Assembly: GCA_020634235.1 (NCBI GenBank)
Contig: JACKCB010000001.1
Span: 248,001 to 312,000, forward strand
Length of the DNA stretch: 64,000 nucleotides
Direction: 5' to 3'
Source: Ardenticatenaceae bacterium
Lineage (GTDB): Bacteria; Chloroflexota; Anaerolineae; Promineifilales; Promineifilaceae
In this document: piece after piece, positions 42,334 to 52,003 of the stretch
How the letters are laid out: every line of letters begins with the position of its first letter
Numbering within the stretch: the first letter of the stretch is position 1
Position numbers and translations under genes: made by a program
The notes under the pieces: generated by a model
Told to the model about the DNA's origin: nothing
Database searches by the model: none
What the model saw: the letters and a program-made list of their open reading frames with translations, nothing else

Positions 42334-43251
42334 ATGCCGCGCATCCTGGTAACCGGGGCCACCGGCTTCATTGGCCAGCATCTGGTAGCCCATCTGCTGG
42401 CAACCGGCCGGGAAGTGAGCATTTTGGTGCGCGAAGCCTATGGGATGGGGCAGCCGCTGCCGCCCGCGCTGGCCACCCAGCGGTCGCAGTTACAGGTGGT
42501 TTACGCTGATTTGCGCAACTTCGCCCTGACGGCGCGCGCGGTGCGCCAGGCCGCGCCTGAGGCGGTGATCCATCTGGCCGCGGCCGGGGTTACCGATCCC
42601 TTTATGGCGGTGGAGACAGCCCTGCGCCACAACCTGACCGGCACGCTGAATTTGCTGCGCGCCTGTTTCCCCGGCCGGGGCACCCCCGGCCACGCCGTGG
42701 GCCAGTGCATCGTGGGGCGCACCCCAGGGGAGCTGGTGGCCATGAACCCTTATGCGGCCAGCAAAGCGGCCGCCTGGCAGTTCTGCCAGATGTATGCCCG
42801 CACCCAGGCCTGGCCCATCCATGGGGCGATGATCTTCCAGGCCTATGGCCCCGGCCAACCGGCACACACCCTGGTGGCCGCGGCGCTGGCGGCCGCCCTG
42901 GCCGGCCGGGATTTCCCGATGACGGCCGGCACGCAGGCGCGGGATTGGATTCATGTGGCCGACGTGGCGCAGGGCCTGGCCGCGTTTCCAGGTTCCGACG
43001 TCGCGCCGGGCACTACGCTGGACCTGGGGACCGGGGAGCTGACCACGCTGGCGGATGTGGTAAGCCAGATTTACACGCTGGTAGGGCGGGGAGGGCAACC
43101 GCGGCTGGGGGCGCTGCCGTCCCGGCCGGGGGAAGCCCCCGTGCAGCAAGCCAACAGCCGGCAGACCCGCCAACTGCTTCACTGGCAGGCAGTCATCCCC
43201 CTGGAAACAGGGCTAAAATCCATGGTAGAAACCGCTTGCGCCCTCGAATAG
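42334..43251 (+). CDS. NAD-dependent sugar epimerase/dehydratase
   Basis: A 305-residue extended SDR. The dinucleotide site is VTGATGFIGQHLVAHLL. The catalytic Tyr-Lys pair is in NPYAASKAAAWQF. RDWIHVADVAQGLAAF is the usual C-terminal block. Encoded directly after the nucleotidyltransferase. The exact reaction, epimerisation or dehydration, is not resolvable. Confidence 0.82.
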   Translation: MPRILVTGATGFIGQHLVAHLLATGREVSILVREAYGMGQPLPPALATQRSQLQVVYADLRNFALTARAVRQAAPEAVIHLAAAGVTDPFMAVETALRHNLTGTLNLLRACFPGRGTPGHAVGQCIVGRTPGELVAMNPYAASKAAAWQFCQMYARTQAWPIHGAMIFQAYGPGQPAHTLVAAALAAALAGRDFPMTAGTQARDWIHVADVAQGLAAFPGSDVAPGTTLDLGTGELTTLADVVSQIYTLVGRGGQPRLGALPSRPGEAPVQQANSRQTRQLLHWQAVIPLETGLKSMVETACALE

Positions 43252-43453
43252 TACTTCCGGTTCATTCCCAAAGGACCATTGTTCCTACCTCCGGCACCCA
43301 CTAGAATTCCCTGTACATCGCAAGCAGAATGGCTACCGGGCACGCGGCCAGCGTCTAGATGGCCAGCCCCCGTGTCTACGGCCAACAGGCCCAATCATCG
43401 ACTGATTTGAGCCACCCTGCAGCAAGCAAGTAGCAACAAGGGATGACGGCGAG

Positions 43454-44146
43454 ATGACGCAACTGCGGGATTCGGACAAAGCATGTGTGTTGAAGAACGG
43501 CATAACCTTCCCGGTCATGCAGGAAGAGGAGCCAGCTAGTAGTACAGAAACAAGAAACGGCAGGTTCGCCTGGGTCACAACTTTGTCGGTCCAGGTGATG
43601 CACAGCAGTTTGTCCAGCTACGATGAGGCCGATTTGCCAGGACTGCTCACACTTCTCGGCCAGCAGTTCATGGCCATGCAGCGCACCATCGAAGCACACG
43701 GTGGCACCATCCACCGTTTTGACGGTGACTCTTTGCTGGCTGTGTTCGACAAGCCGCGCAATGGTGCCCCTCATGCACAGCAGAGCGTGAGAGCGGCCCT
43801 GTGCCTGATGGAGCAGTTGAGTTTCCTGAACGAGTCACGGCTGGCCGCGGGTGCCCCTTCCTTGCGTTTTGGGATTGGCATCCACACCGGCCGGGTGCTG
43901 CTAGGCACCCTGCTGCCAGGCCAGCAGTTGGGCAATGCGATTTTTGGCGATGGTGTCTTTATGGCCAGGCGTCTGGGCGATTTGAACACACAAACCCCAT
44001 TTTATGCAGTCTTTATCAGTGACACCACGCTGGCGGAGCTGGATGGCAGCCATGCTTACCACGTGGACAACCTGGGCGCGGTGCAGATGTCCTGGCAGCC
44101 CCGGCCGGTCACTGTCTACTCGCTGATGCCCAAATCTGGCAGCTAA
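43454..44146 (+). CDS. Class III adenylate/guanylate cyclase domain protein, probably catalytically impaired
   Basis: A 230-residue protein made mainly of a cyclase homology domain. HGGTIHRFDGDSLLAVF matches the second metal region, and GIGIHTGRVLLG is typical. However, the first metal Asp (normally in FxDxxGFT) is replaced in VTTLSVQVMHSS, and the Asn of the VNxAxR motif is Phe in GDGVFMARRL. It may therefore bind but not cyclise nucleotides. It is a stand-alone gene between the epimerase and a bidirectional terminator. Confidence 0.72.
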   Translation: MTQLRDSDKACVLKNGITFPVMQEEEPASSTETRNGRFAWVTTLSVQVMHSSLSSYDEADLPGLLTLLGQQFMAMQRTIEAHGGTIHRFDGDSLLAVFDKPRNGAPHAQQSVRAALCLMEQLSFLNESRLAAGAPSLRFGIGIHTGRVLLGTLLPGQQLGNAIFGDGVFMARRLGDLNTQTPFYAVFISDTTLAELDGSHAYHVDNLGAVQMSWQPRPVTVYSLMPKSGS

Positions 44147-44203
44147 AGTTCCCTGGCACAAAGCCGGGTGTTTGCCTGACCGGAGCGGCCGGGGAGCAAA
44201 CAA

Positions 44204-44227
44204 AAACGACCCCGGCCGGGGTCGTTT
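44204..44227. terminator. Bidirectional terminator, perfect 24-bp palindrome
   Basis: AAACGACCCCGG and CCGGGGTCGTTT form a perfect inverted repeat between the ends of the cyclase-like gene (+) and the first Hsp20 gene (-). A-run on one side and T-run on the other suit both strands. Its core is the iterated CCCCGGCCGGGG motif. Confidence 0.75.
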
Positions 44228-44278
44228 CATTGGTAGTAACATCACTACAACAGCAGGGTGGTTCAGCAGCAGGGTCTA

Positions 44279-44689
44279 TCAGGTAGCCGACTGCACCTGA
44301 ATGCGCTGCGGCTTGACTGCGGCACGGTGCGGCAGGGAGATTTGCAGCAGGCCATCCTGTAACTGCGCCTCAATGGCATTGGTGTCGATGGTGTTGGCCA
44401 GTGAAAAGCGGCGGAAGTAATCGCCGGAACGATACTCGCGGTAGACCGGCCGGGCCTCGGCCAACGCCGGTTCCGCCACCCGCCCGCGCAGGGTCAGCAC
44501 CTGGTTCTCCACCGTCACCTCCACGGCCGACTCGTCCACGCCGGGCAAGTCGGCCAGCAGCACCAGGCCATCTGCCACTTCATAGATATCCACCCGGGGC
44601 GAGAACAGTCGCCGGCCGGTATGGCTGGTATCGGGGGTCGTTTGCTCCGTCCAATCGGGCGTTTGGGTCATCACTTTCATTCTGATCAT
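44279..44689 (-). CDS. Hsp20/alpha-crystallin small heat-shock protein
   Basis: About 136 residues with an alpha-crystallin domain: PRVDIYEVADGLVLLADLPG, VENQVLTLRGR, and FSLANTIDTNAIEAQLQDGLLQISLP. The start is placed at ATG 44689, which has GAGGA eight bases upstream; ATG 44704 is the alternative. It holds unfolding proteins in the cytoplasm. It follows a second Hsp20 gene in the same direction, probably as an operon. Confidence 0.9.
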   Translation of the reverse strand: MIRMKVMTQTPDWTEQTTPDTSHTGRRLFSPRVDIYEVADGLVLLADLPGVDESAVEVTVENQVLTLRGRVAEPALAEARPVYREYRSGDYFRRFSLANTIDTNAIEAQLQDGLLQISLPHRAAVKPQRIQVQSAT

Positions 44690-44734
44690 TTTCGCTATCC
44701 TCATCTAAGACCATTTGGCGCCGGGCGCTGCCAA

Positions 44735-45157
44735 TCAGGCCGTCTTGACCACAATCTTCTGCGGCGCAGCTTCGGGCACCGGTTTCAGGGCGATTTGCAG
44801 CACGCCGTTGGCAAACGTGGCGGACGCACTGTCCAGGTCAATGGGGAATGGCAGCTTGACGGTGCGCTTGAAATCGCCATACCAGCGCTCCCGCCGCTGG
44901 AATTTGGAACCTGCGGCGAGTGCCGGCCCCGGCCGGGAGCCGGCCAGCGTCAATGTTTTACCAACCACCCCAATTTCCAGGCTGTCTGGAGCGACGCCCG
45001 GAATCTCAGCCGTAACAACAACCTGCCCGTCGGCGCTCCAGACATTCAAGGCCGGGAAACTCGGGGCCGATACCTGGATCATATGTTCCGGCCGGGCATC
45101 TATCGTCCGTCCTAACCGTTGGTGCGCTGCGGCACGTTCTAATTCACGCCAGTACAT
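44735..45157 (-). CDS. Hsp20/alpha-crystallin small heat-shock protein
   Basis: A 140-residue protein starting MYWRELERAAAHQRLG, with GGAGG six bases before ATG 45157. The alpha-crystallin core is FPALNVWSADGQVVVTAEIPG, followed by FKRTVKLPFPIDLDSASATF and NGVLQIALKPVPE. It is diverged from the neighbour, so the two may form mixed oligomers. No CIRCE element was seen upstream. Confidence 0.9.
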   Translation of the reverse strand: MYWRELERAAAHQRLGRTIDARPEHMIQVSAPSFPALNVWSADGQVVVTAEIPGVAPDSLEIGVVGKTLTLAGSRPGPALAAGSKFQRRERWYGDFKRTVKLPFPIDLDSASATFANGVLQIALKPVPEAAPQKIVVKTA

Positions 45158-45743
45158 AAATTGCCTCCTTGAGCAGTTCTGCTGGTTAATCATCATGAAG
45201 GCTACTGTAGCCGGCAGCTGTAAGATGTCTATTAGACCAGCGCAAGAGAAACGTAAGAGATTGGCCGCCATCTGTTAGTGAAGCGTTAACCCGTTGTTGA
45301 CCGGCTGTTAATCCACATAACCTACCCTGCCATCCGGGCGGTGCGCAGGGCGAAGCAGCGGCAACTGCCTGGCAAGCGTGCCACGGGCCTGTTTCCTTTC
45401 CAACCTGGCCAGATTGGCTCCATCTGGCACCCCCGGAACCATTTGCGAGCGCACCTCAGGCAGGAGAACCCGGCCGGGTGACAGCCGCAATCGCTGTTGC
45501 CTGTGCCCCCTCACATGATATAATGCCTTTGAGAAACGGTAATGCACGTTGCGGGTCAGAAACAAACCATGAGAACGTCATGAGCATAACCTACCCTGCT
45601 ATGAAAACAGGACACCCCACCGCCAGCCAGCCGCGCATTGCTGACCCAGTTTCTGGCCCCCAATGCCCTACGCTTTTGTCAGAGAATCCCCTTGTCTACC
45701 GAAAAACCGCGTCACTCGTAGCGCTGCAAAAAAAGGGAAAAGG
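45158..45743. other. Divergent regulatory region, about 585 bp
   Basis: Separates the leftward hsp20 pair from the rightward sugar importer. It holds the promoter at 45497-45524 and an importer leader of about 210 bases. AT-rich blocks near 45180-45310 probably hold the hsp20 promoter, but I could not define it. No gene is supported. Confidence 0.45.
45497..45524 (+). promoter_or_regulatory. Sigma-70-type promoter of the sugar importer operon
   Basis: TTGCCT (45497-45502), a 16-bp spacer and a perfect TATAAT (45519-45524). The transcript would start near 45531, leaving a leader of about 210 bases before the first permease ATG. Confidence 0.6.
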
Positions 45744-47477
45744 ATGAGTGATACTATCATAACCTCCGGCTCAGATACTGTGCCCGAGAACGTCACGATG
45801 CCTAAGGCAGGGCTGTTTGCCGGTCGCCAGGGGCGCAAGTTGCGCGAAGCGCTGCTAGCCTACGTCTTCTTGCTGCCCGCCTTTCTGATCATCTTTACCT
45901 TCGGCATTTTTCCTCTGGCCTTTTCCGTCTACCAGAGCACGTTGAAAGGGCTGAACAAGATCGTGGGCACCTATGACGGCATTGGCAACTACGTCAAAGC
46001 CGTGGGCGATCTGGCTTACATTCTGGGATTCTGGATTGCCTTCTTCTGCTTTTTCTGGGCCATTCGGGCGCTGGTCCTGGTATGGCGCGAGGCCAAGGAA
46101 CGAGCAGATAAACCGTGGTTGCTGTTGATCCCGGCCGGGATCATGACCAGCGGCATCGTCCTCTTCGTCACCTTTTTCTTCCGCTTCTTGCCAGAGGTAC
46201 TGCTCATTGCCAACGCCATCCGCACCGCCAAGCAAGGCGGTGCCCAGGAAAGCACCTCGCAGCTCTTCCGGCAATACCTCTACGAAATCTTCTTCCAGAC
46301 CCAGATGCAGCAAGCCTTCTGGACCTCCATCATCGTGCTGCTGGTTTCCGCCGTGGCTACCTACCTGGTCTTCCGTGCCATCCCCCGCTCGCCACGCAGT
46401 TCCCATTACTTCGGCAGCCTCCTGCAAGCAGCCCTGCTCCTCGTTGGCGGCACAGCCCTGCTTTGGTTCGTATGGTCCAGCGTACAACTGGCCTATACCC
46501 AGGCGCTAGAAAACGGTGAAGAGCTGCAAATCTGGGCCCAAACGGTAACCATTAGCGCCGGATTCGTCCTGCTAGGCCTGTCCTGGCTGCTCTGGCGCAG
46601 TGCCAACCACCGCAGTTCCAACCTGTCTATGGCCTGGCGGCTGTTTGCCGCTATGGTGCTAATTGCCGGTGCCTGGCTGCTCATCGCCGAACTGCCGCTG
46701 GCCGCGGCCGGAGGGGACAAAGACTGGTTCCAGGGGCTTCTGAACACGTTCTATTACTCCGCCGGCTCAATTCCCTTCCAGTTTGCCATCTCGCTCATGC
46801 TGGCTACCTTTCTCTTCCAGAACATCCGCGGCAAGACGGCTTTCCGCATGATCTACTTCCTACCCTACATCACCCCAGCCGTCGGGGCCGCCGCCGTTTT
46901 TCGCATTTTGTTCTCCGGCCGGGTCGATGCCCCCATCAACCGCATTATCACCGCCCTGGGTATGCAGCCGTTGGGCTGGCTCAACGAGCCAAACGGCATC
47001 TTCCAGATGATTGTTGGCAGCAACGTAGACTTGCCGGCCTGGGCCGTTGGCCCCAGCCTCTCGCTGGTCGTCATCATCATCTTCGGCATCTGGACCTTCG
47101 TCGGCTTCAACACCGTCATCTTTCTGGCCGGCCTGGGCGCAATTCCCAGCGAGCTATACGAAGCCGCCTCCATCGACGGGGGCAGCCGCTGGGCGCAGTT
47201 CCGGCATATTACCCTGCCCTTGCTCTCGCCAACCATCTACTTCCTGACACTCTACGCCGTCATCGGTACGTTTAAGGCCTTTACCCATATCTTCGTCTTG
47301 CGTACCCCGGCCGCGCTGGGCACTGCCGATACCGCCAGCGTGGTCATCTTCGACGCCATCAAGCGTGATACCCGCTACGGCTATGCTGCCGCCCTGGCCG
47401 TGCTTCTGCTCATCATCGTCCTGCTCTTAACCGCCGTCAACAACCGTATTGCCAGCAAGAGAGTGTTCTATGGCTAA
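45744..47477 (+). CDS. Carbohydrate ABC transporter permease, MalF type
   Basis: A 577-residue inner-membrane subunit with about eight helices. The cytoplasmic EAA loop is IPSELYEAASIDGGSRWAQF. A long insertion between the first and later helices (residues about 60-330) adds extra membrane segments. Start ATG 45744 has GGGAAAAGG just upstream. The next permease starts 8 bp before its stop. It imports a sugar or oligosaccharide with the binding protein downstream; the ATPase is not encoded here. Confidence 0.88.
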   Translation: MSDTIITSGSDTVPENVTMPKAGLFAGRQGRKLREALLAYVFLLPAFLIIFTFGIFPLAFSVYQSTLKGLNKIVGTYDGIGNYVKAVGDLAYILGFWIAFFCFFWAIRALVLVWREAKERADKPWLLLIPAGIMTSGIVLFVTFFFRFLPEVLLIANAIRTAKQGGAQESTSQLFRQYLYEIFFQTQMQQAFWTSIIVLLVSAVATYLVFRAIPRSPRSSHYFGSLLQAALLLVGGTALLWFVWSSVQLAYTQALENGEELQIWAQTVTISAGFVLLGLSWLLWRSANHRSSNLSMAWRLFAAMVLIAGAWLLIAELPLAAAGGDKDWFQGLLNTFYYSAGSIPFQFAISLMLATFLFQNIRGKTAFRMIYFLPYITPAVGAAAVFRILFSGRVDAPINRIITALGMQPLGWLNEPNGIFQMIVGSNVDLPAWAVGPSLSLVVIIIFGIWTFVGFNTVIFLAGLGAIPSELYEAASIDGGSRWAQFRHITLPLLSPTIYFLTLYAVIGTFKAFTHIFVLRTPAALGTADTASVVIFDAIKRDTRYGYAAALAVLLLIIVLLLTAVNNRIASKRVFYG

Positions 47478-48351
47478 TATCACTGCCAACTCACAAGCCG
47501 AAGCCCATCCCCAAGCACGGCGAATTGATTACGGCCACGTGGTTATCTACACCGTACTCATATTGGGCGCAGTCTTGGCGATTACGCCATTCCTATTCTC
47601 CATTAGTGTCTCGCTCATGAACCTGACCGAGGCCACCGGCCGGGCCATTCTGCCCCGTACGCCCCAGTGGAGCAACTACGTGCAGGCCTGGAACGATGCC
47701 AACTTCGGCCAATACTTCTGGAACAGCGTCAAGATCGCCGCCATCACCGTCACCGGGCAGGTCGTGTTTTGCACCATGGCCGCCTACGCCTTCGCCCGCA
47801 TGGAATTCCCCGGCCGGGACTTCCTCTTCGCCCTGCTCCTCACCACCCTCATCCTGCCCGAAGCCGTAACCTGGGTACCCAACTTCATCACCATCACCTG
47901 GCTAGACCGCGTCACCCCCCTGCGCTGGTTCAACAACTGGCCCGCCCTCACCGTCCCCTTCATGGCCAGCGCCTTCAGCATCCTGCTGCTGCGCCAATTC
48001 TTCCAACAAATACCCGGCGAACTATGGGACTCCGCCCAAATCGACGGTGCCGGTCACGTCCGCTACCTGGTTCAAATTGTCGTCCCACTGGCCCGCGCCG
48101 CCCTGGTCACCGTCGTCCTATTCAGCTTCATTGGCTCCTGGAACGCCCTCGCCTGGCCCATCCTGGTCACCCAAACCCTCGACTGGCGGCCCATCTCCTA
48201 CGGTCTCTATGCCTTCCTCGATGAAGCCGGCTCCCAGGCTCACCTGCGCATGGCCGGCGCAGTCATCACCGTCATGCCACTCATCATCATGTATTTCTTC
48301 ACCCAAAAGCAGTTTACCGAAGGCATTGCCACATCCGGTCTCAAAGGATAA
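47470..48351 (+). CDS. Carbohydrate ABC transporter permease, MalG type
   Basis: A 293-residue subunit with six helices. The EAA motif is IPGELWDSAQIDGAGHVRYL. It starts at ATG 47470, overlapping the end of the MalF-type gene (8 bp), so they are made together. The C-terminal segment FTQKQFTEGIATSGLKG is the usual MalG ending. Confidence 0.9.
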   Translation: MANITANSQAEAHPQARRIDYGHVVIYTVLILGAVLAITPFLFSISVSLMNLTEATGRAILPRTPQWSNYVQAWNDANFGQYFWNSVKIAAITVTGQVVFCTMAAYAFARMEFPGRDFLFALLLTTLILPEAVTWVPNFITITWLDRVTPLRWFNNWPALTVPFMASAFSILLLRQFFQQIPGELWDSAQIDGAGHVRYLVQIVVPLARAALVTVVLFSFIGSWNALAWPILVTQTLDWRPISYGLYAFLDEAGSQAHLRMAGAVITVMPLIIMYFFTQKQFTEGIATSGLKG

Positions 48352-48502
48352 TCGACTTAACTGCCTTTATTTTCCGATTTGGAGTACAATCACCACGTAA
48401 GGAGGTGGTGCCCAGAAGACAATCGTCGCGACAACTGTTAAAAGCTCAAACATACCAACGTCCAAAAACCTAATGTGATACTCTATGGAGGAGAACACAA
48501 AC

Positions 48503-50089
48503 ATGTCTAAACGCAATATGATGAAATGGTTGATTATTCTGGCACTGATCGTGCCGCTGGTGCTCGTGGCTTGTGGTGGCAACACCAACACCGCCACCGA
48601 AGAGCCGGCCGCCACCGAAGAGCCCATGGAAGAGCCCACTGAAGCCCCCATGGAAGAGCCAACTGAGGCCCCCAAGGAAGAGCCGACCGAAGCCCCCATG
48701 GAAGAGCCCACCGAAGCCCCCATGGAAGAGCCGACCGAAGCCCCCATGGAAGAGCCCACCGAAGCCCCCATGGAAGAGCCGATGGCTGAATCCAACATGA
48801 ACGGCATCGACTCCTGTGACGTCGCGGCGGACGGCCCCCTGGCTGGCGTCGACCCGACCGGCCTGAGCATCGTTTGGTGGCACAACCACAGCGGTTCTCG
48901 TGAAGAGCAACTGCTGCCGCTCGTTGATCAATTCAACAGCACCAATGCCTGCGGCATCACTGTCGAAGCCCAAAACCAGGGCAGCTACAATGACATCCGC
49001 GACAAGGTCAATGCCAGCGCCGCTGCCGGTGAACTGCCGGCCGCCCTGGTCGTCGGCTACCAGAATGACCAGGCCTTCTACCAACTGAACAACAGCCTGG
49101 CCGACCTGAACCCCTACGTCGACGACGCCACCTGGGGTCTGAGCGAAGCCGACCGCGCCGACTTCTATCCCACCTTCTTTGACCAAAGCGTCCACGTCGC
49201 CTTCGACAACCAGCGCCTGGGCTTCCCGCCCAACCGCTCCATGGAAGTGATGTTCTACAACCAAACCTGGTTGGAAGAGCTGGGCTTCAGTGGTCCGCCC
49301 ACCACCCCGGACGAGTTCAAGGAAATGTCCTGTGCCGCAGCCGCGGCCAATGGCGACGGCACCGGTGGCTTCATCCTGCGCGATGACGCCTCCGCCGTAG
49401 CCGCCTGGACCTTCGCCTTTGGTGGCGACGTCCTGACCGAAGACGGCACCGGCTACGTGTACAACGGCCCGGCCACCGTCGAGGCCATGACCTTCCTCAA
49501 GGGCATGCTGGACGAAGGTTGCGCCTACTTCTTCACCGAAGGCTTCCCCAACCCTGAGTTTGCCAACCGTCGCGCCATCTTCACCATGGGCTCCAGCTCC
49601 GGCATTCCCTTCTATGCCGGCGACGTGGCCACGGCTGCGGAAGAAAACAACCGCGAGCCAGATGCCTGGGGCGTGACCGCCATCCCCCACACCACCGCCG
49701 ATCCGGTGCAGAACATCTACGGTGGCGACATCATGATCACCGCTACCACGCCGGAACAGCAGTTGGCGGCCTGGATCTTCATCAAGTGGTTCACCACCCC
49801 CGAAGTTCAGGCGGAATGGGTCCGCATCAGCGGCTACTTCCCGACCCGCCAGGGCTCCAATGAGTTCCTGGAAGGCTACGTGGATGAGAATCCGCAGTGG
49901 GGCCAGGCACGCGACCTGCTGCCCTTCTCCTACTTCGAGCCGCAGCTCATCTCCTACCAGCAAGTTCGTGACGCGGCTTCCGAGGCGTTCAACGCCATTA
50001 TGCAGGGTGCGGACATTCAGACCACCCTGGATGATCTGACCAACTTCGCCAATGAAGCACAAGCAGAGTTGATGTCTGAAATTCAATAG
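48503..50089 (+). CDS. Extracellular sugar-binding lipoprotein
   Basis: A 528-residue solute-binding protein. ATG 48503 has GGAGGAG nine bases upstream. The signal peptide ends with a lipobox, VLVACGG. A Glu/Pro-rich linker with six octapeptide units follows, then a periplasmic-binding fold (LSIVWWHNHSG, VVGYQNDQAFYQLN, YNQTWLEELGFSGPPTTPDEF). It hands its sugar to the two permeases upstream. Placing the binding protein last in the operon is the reverse of the common order. A strong terminator follows. Confidence 0.9.
   Translation: MSKRNMMKWLIILALIVPLVLVACGGNTNTATEEPAATEEPMEEPTEAPMEEPTEAPKEEPTEAPMEEPTEAPMEEPTEAPMEEPTEAPMEEPMAESNMNGIDSCDVAADGPLAGVDPTGLSIVWWHNHSGSREEQLLPLVDQFNSTNACGITVEAQNQGSYNDIRDKVNASAAAGELPAALVVGYQNDQAFYQLNNSLADLNPYVDDATWGLSEADRADFYPTFFDQSVHVAFDNQRLGFPPNRSMEVMFYNQTWLEELGFSGPPTTPDEFKEMSCAAAAANGDGTGGFILRDDASAVAAWTFAFGGDVLTEDGTGYVYNGPATVEAMTFLKGMLDEGCAYFFTEGFPNPEFANRRAIFTMGSSSGIPFYAGDVATAAEENNREPDAWGVTAIPHTTADPVQNIYGGDIMITATTPEQQLAAWIFIKWFTTPEVQAEWVRISGYFPTRQGSNEFLEGYVDENPQWGQARDLLPFSYFEPQLISYQQVRDAASEAFNAIMQGADIQTTLDDLTNFANEAQAELMSEIQ
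48626..48769 (+). repeat. Six tandem 24-bp units encoding a Glu/Pro linker
   Basis: Each unit codes MEEPTEAP, with one KEEPTEAP variant. Together they form a stalk between the lipid anchor and the binding domain. Codons vary slightly between units, so the repeat is not a recent slip in full. Confidence 0.9.
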
Positions 50090-50127
50090 GCCGGATGGCC
50101 CGTTCGCGGGCTAAATCCTGAATAAGC

Positions 50128-50163
50128 GGCGGGTCAGAGCATGCTCTGACCCGCCCTTTTTTT
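50128..50163 (+). terminator. Rho-independent terminator of the sugar importer operon
   Basis: Perfect 14-bp arms GGCGGGTCAGAGCA/TGCTCTGACCCGCC followed by C and seven T residues, about 40 bp after the binding-protein stop. Confidence 0.93.
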
Positions 50164-50221
50164 CCCCCCGGCCGGGTCCCCCTGCCCCCCCCTACCTCCC
50201 GCTTGCCCACAGGATCACCCG

Positions 50222-51052
50222 ATGACCGACCTGAACGCCATTCACCAAACCGCCCTGGAAGCCGCCTTGCAGGCCGGCGACCTGCTGCGCGAGCAGTGGC
50301 TGCGGCCACGCCAGATCAGTCACAAAGGGTTCCGCGACCTGGTCACCGACGCCGACATCGCCGCCCAGAAACGCATCACCAACCTGATCCAGACCCGCTT
50401 CCCCGAGCACACCTTCCTCACCGAGGAAGATGACCACACCCTACCACAAGCCACACCGCCCAGCGCCCCCCCGGCCGGGTCCCCTCACCCCGCACCCATC
50501 ACCTGGATCATCGATCCCATCGACGGCACCAGCAACTTCAGTCGCCAGGTACCCATCTTCTGCATCGCCATCGGCGTCGCCATCGGTGGCCGGGTCGCCG
50601 TTGGCGTCATCCACGACCCGCTGCGCCAGGAGACCTTCAGCGCCGTCACCGGCCGGGGCGCTACCTGCAACACCATCCCCATGCACGCCAGCCCCGTCCA
50701 CAACCTGGCCGACGCCATCTTCGCCCTGGACTGGAGCCACACCCCACCCGGCCGGGCTGCCACCCTCAACCTCACCCAACAAATCGCCCCCCGCGTCCAC
50801 ACCCTGCGGGCCATCGGCTCCGCGGCCCTGGCCCTGGCCTGGGTCGCCGCCGGCCGGCTAGACGCCTACCTCAACCTCAACCTCAAGCCCTGGGACGTGG
50901 CCGCCGCCAGCCTGCTCCTCCACGAAGCAGGCGCCACCCTCAGCCAGACCGACGGTCAGCCCTGGATCCCCAACGGCCACAGCCTCGCCTGCCTGGCCAG
51001 CACCCCCGCCTTACACAGCCAACTCCTGGCCATCATCAACCGCCTCGCCTGA
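50222..51052 (+). CDS. Inositol monophosphatase family protein
   Basis: A 276-residue Mg-dependent, lithium-sensitive-type phosphatase. Metal motifs: FLTEEDD (EE), WIIDPIDGTSNFSRQVP (DPIDGT) and LKPWDVAAASLLLHEAG (WDxAA). The substrate may be inositol-P, histidinol-P or another sugar phosphate. It starts the plus-strand run that leads into serine biosynthesis, about 90 bp ahead of the serB-like gene. Confidence 0.88.
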   Translation: MTDLNAIHQTALEAALQAGDLLREQWLRPRQISHKGFRDLVTDADIAAQKRITNLIQTRFPEHTFLTEEDDHTLPQATPPSAPPAGSPHPAPITWIIDPIDGTSNFSRQVPIFCIAIGVAIGGRVAVGVIHDPLRQETFSAVTGRGATCNTIPMHASPVHNLADAIFALDWSHTPPGRAATLNLTQQIAPRVHTLRAIGSAALALAWVAAGRLDAYLNLNLKPWDVAAASLLLHEAGATLSQTDGQPWIPNGHSLACLASTPALHSQLLAIINRLA

Positions 51053-51139
51053 GCACCGCACCCTGGCCACATTGCCAAACCACCTACTCACCAGTACAAT
51101 CCCATAGTGAATTTTGGCACGAATGGATGGTAACGAAGG

Positions 51140-52003
51140 ATGCGCTGGCCCCCCTACAAACACGTCTTCTTTGACTGCGACTCCACCCTGACCACCGTAG
51201 AAGGCATCGACGCCCTGGCCGAGGCCGCCGGCAAGAAATGGCGCGTAGAAGTATTAACCCGCGCGGCCATGGATGGCGAGCTAGAACTAGAAGACGTCTA
51301 CGCCAAGCGGCTGCAGGCCGTGCGCCCCACCCAGGGCCAGGTCAACGAGATACGGCGCATCTACAAACACAACGTCGTCGAAGACGCCGCAGAGGTCATT
51401 GCTGCGCTGCAAACATTGGGCCACCAGGTCTATATCATCAGCGGCGGGCTGGCCGAACCGGTGCGCGAATTCGGCGTTTTTTTAGGCGTGCCCCCCGAAA
51501 ACATCCGCGCTGTCGATCTGCGCTACAACACCCTGACCGGCCGCTGGTGGGAAAACCCCAACGAACGCCCCAACGCCGAGATCCGCTATCTGGACTACGA
51601 CGATGGCGCTCTAACGGTCAGTGACGGCAAGGCCGAGATTGTGCGCCAACTGCGGGGTGACCACCCCGGCCGGGCCCTACTCATTGGCGATGGCAACAGC
51701 GACCTCCTGGCCAGCCGTGCCGTTGACCTCTTCGTCGGCTACGGTGGCGTCATCACCCGGCCGCGCGTATTGGCCAAAGCCCCCTGCTTCATCCACAGTC
51801 CCAGTCTGGCCCCCCTCCTGGCCCTCGCCGCCGGACCCGAAGCCCTGCAGCAACTGCGCCACACCCCCCACGAAGCCATCGGCCAAAAATCACTCAACCT
51901 AATTGCAACAGGAGCAATCACGTTTCAAAATGAGCGACTCAAAACAAAATTCAGTCAGGCAGAACAAACCGCACATCAAACTGTTCATCCCCGGCCCCAC
52001 TGA
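51140..52003 (+). CDS. serB: HAD-family phosphatase, phosphoserine phosphatase-like
   Basis: A 287-residue HAD hydrolase. Motif I is FFDCDSTLTTVEGID (nucleophile Asp and DxDST pattern of SerB), motif II is YIISGGLAEPV, and motif IV is LIGDGNSDLLASRAVDLFVG. The last about 40 residues look unrelated and overlap the start of the next gene by 74 bp. The following aminotransferase and serA make the final dephosphorylation of phosphoserine the likely role. Confidence 0.78.
   Translation: MRWPPYKHVFFDCDSTLTTVEGIDALAEAAGKKWRVEVLTRAAMDGELELEDVYAKRLQAVRPTQGQVNEIRRIYKHNVVEDAAEVIAALQTLGHQVYIISGGLAEPVREFGVFLGVPPENIRAVDLRYNTLTGRWWENPNERPNAEIRYLDYDDGALTVSDGKAEIVRQLRGDHPGRALLIGDGNSDLLASRAVDLFVGYGGVITRPRVLAKAPCFIHSPSLAPLLALAAGPEALQQLRHTPHEAIGQKSLNLIATGAITFQNERLKTKFSQAEQTAHQTVHPRPH

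Noticed and set aside
45308..45565. 85-codon minus frame upstream of the sugar importer
   Set aside because: It overlaps a good plus-strand promoter, has no ribosome site and no recognisable features.
48470..50086. 538-codon frame on minus over the sugar-binding lipoprotein
   Set aside because: Gly/Val-rich antisense frame. The plus strand has a lipobox, ribosome site and terminator.
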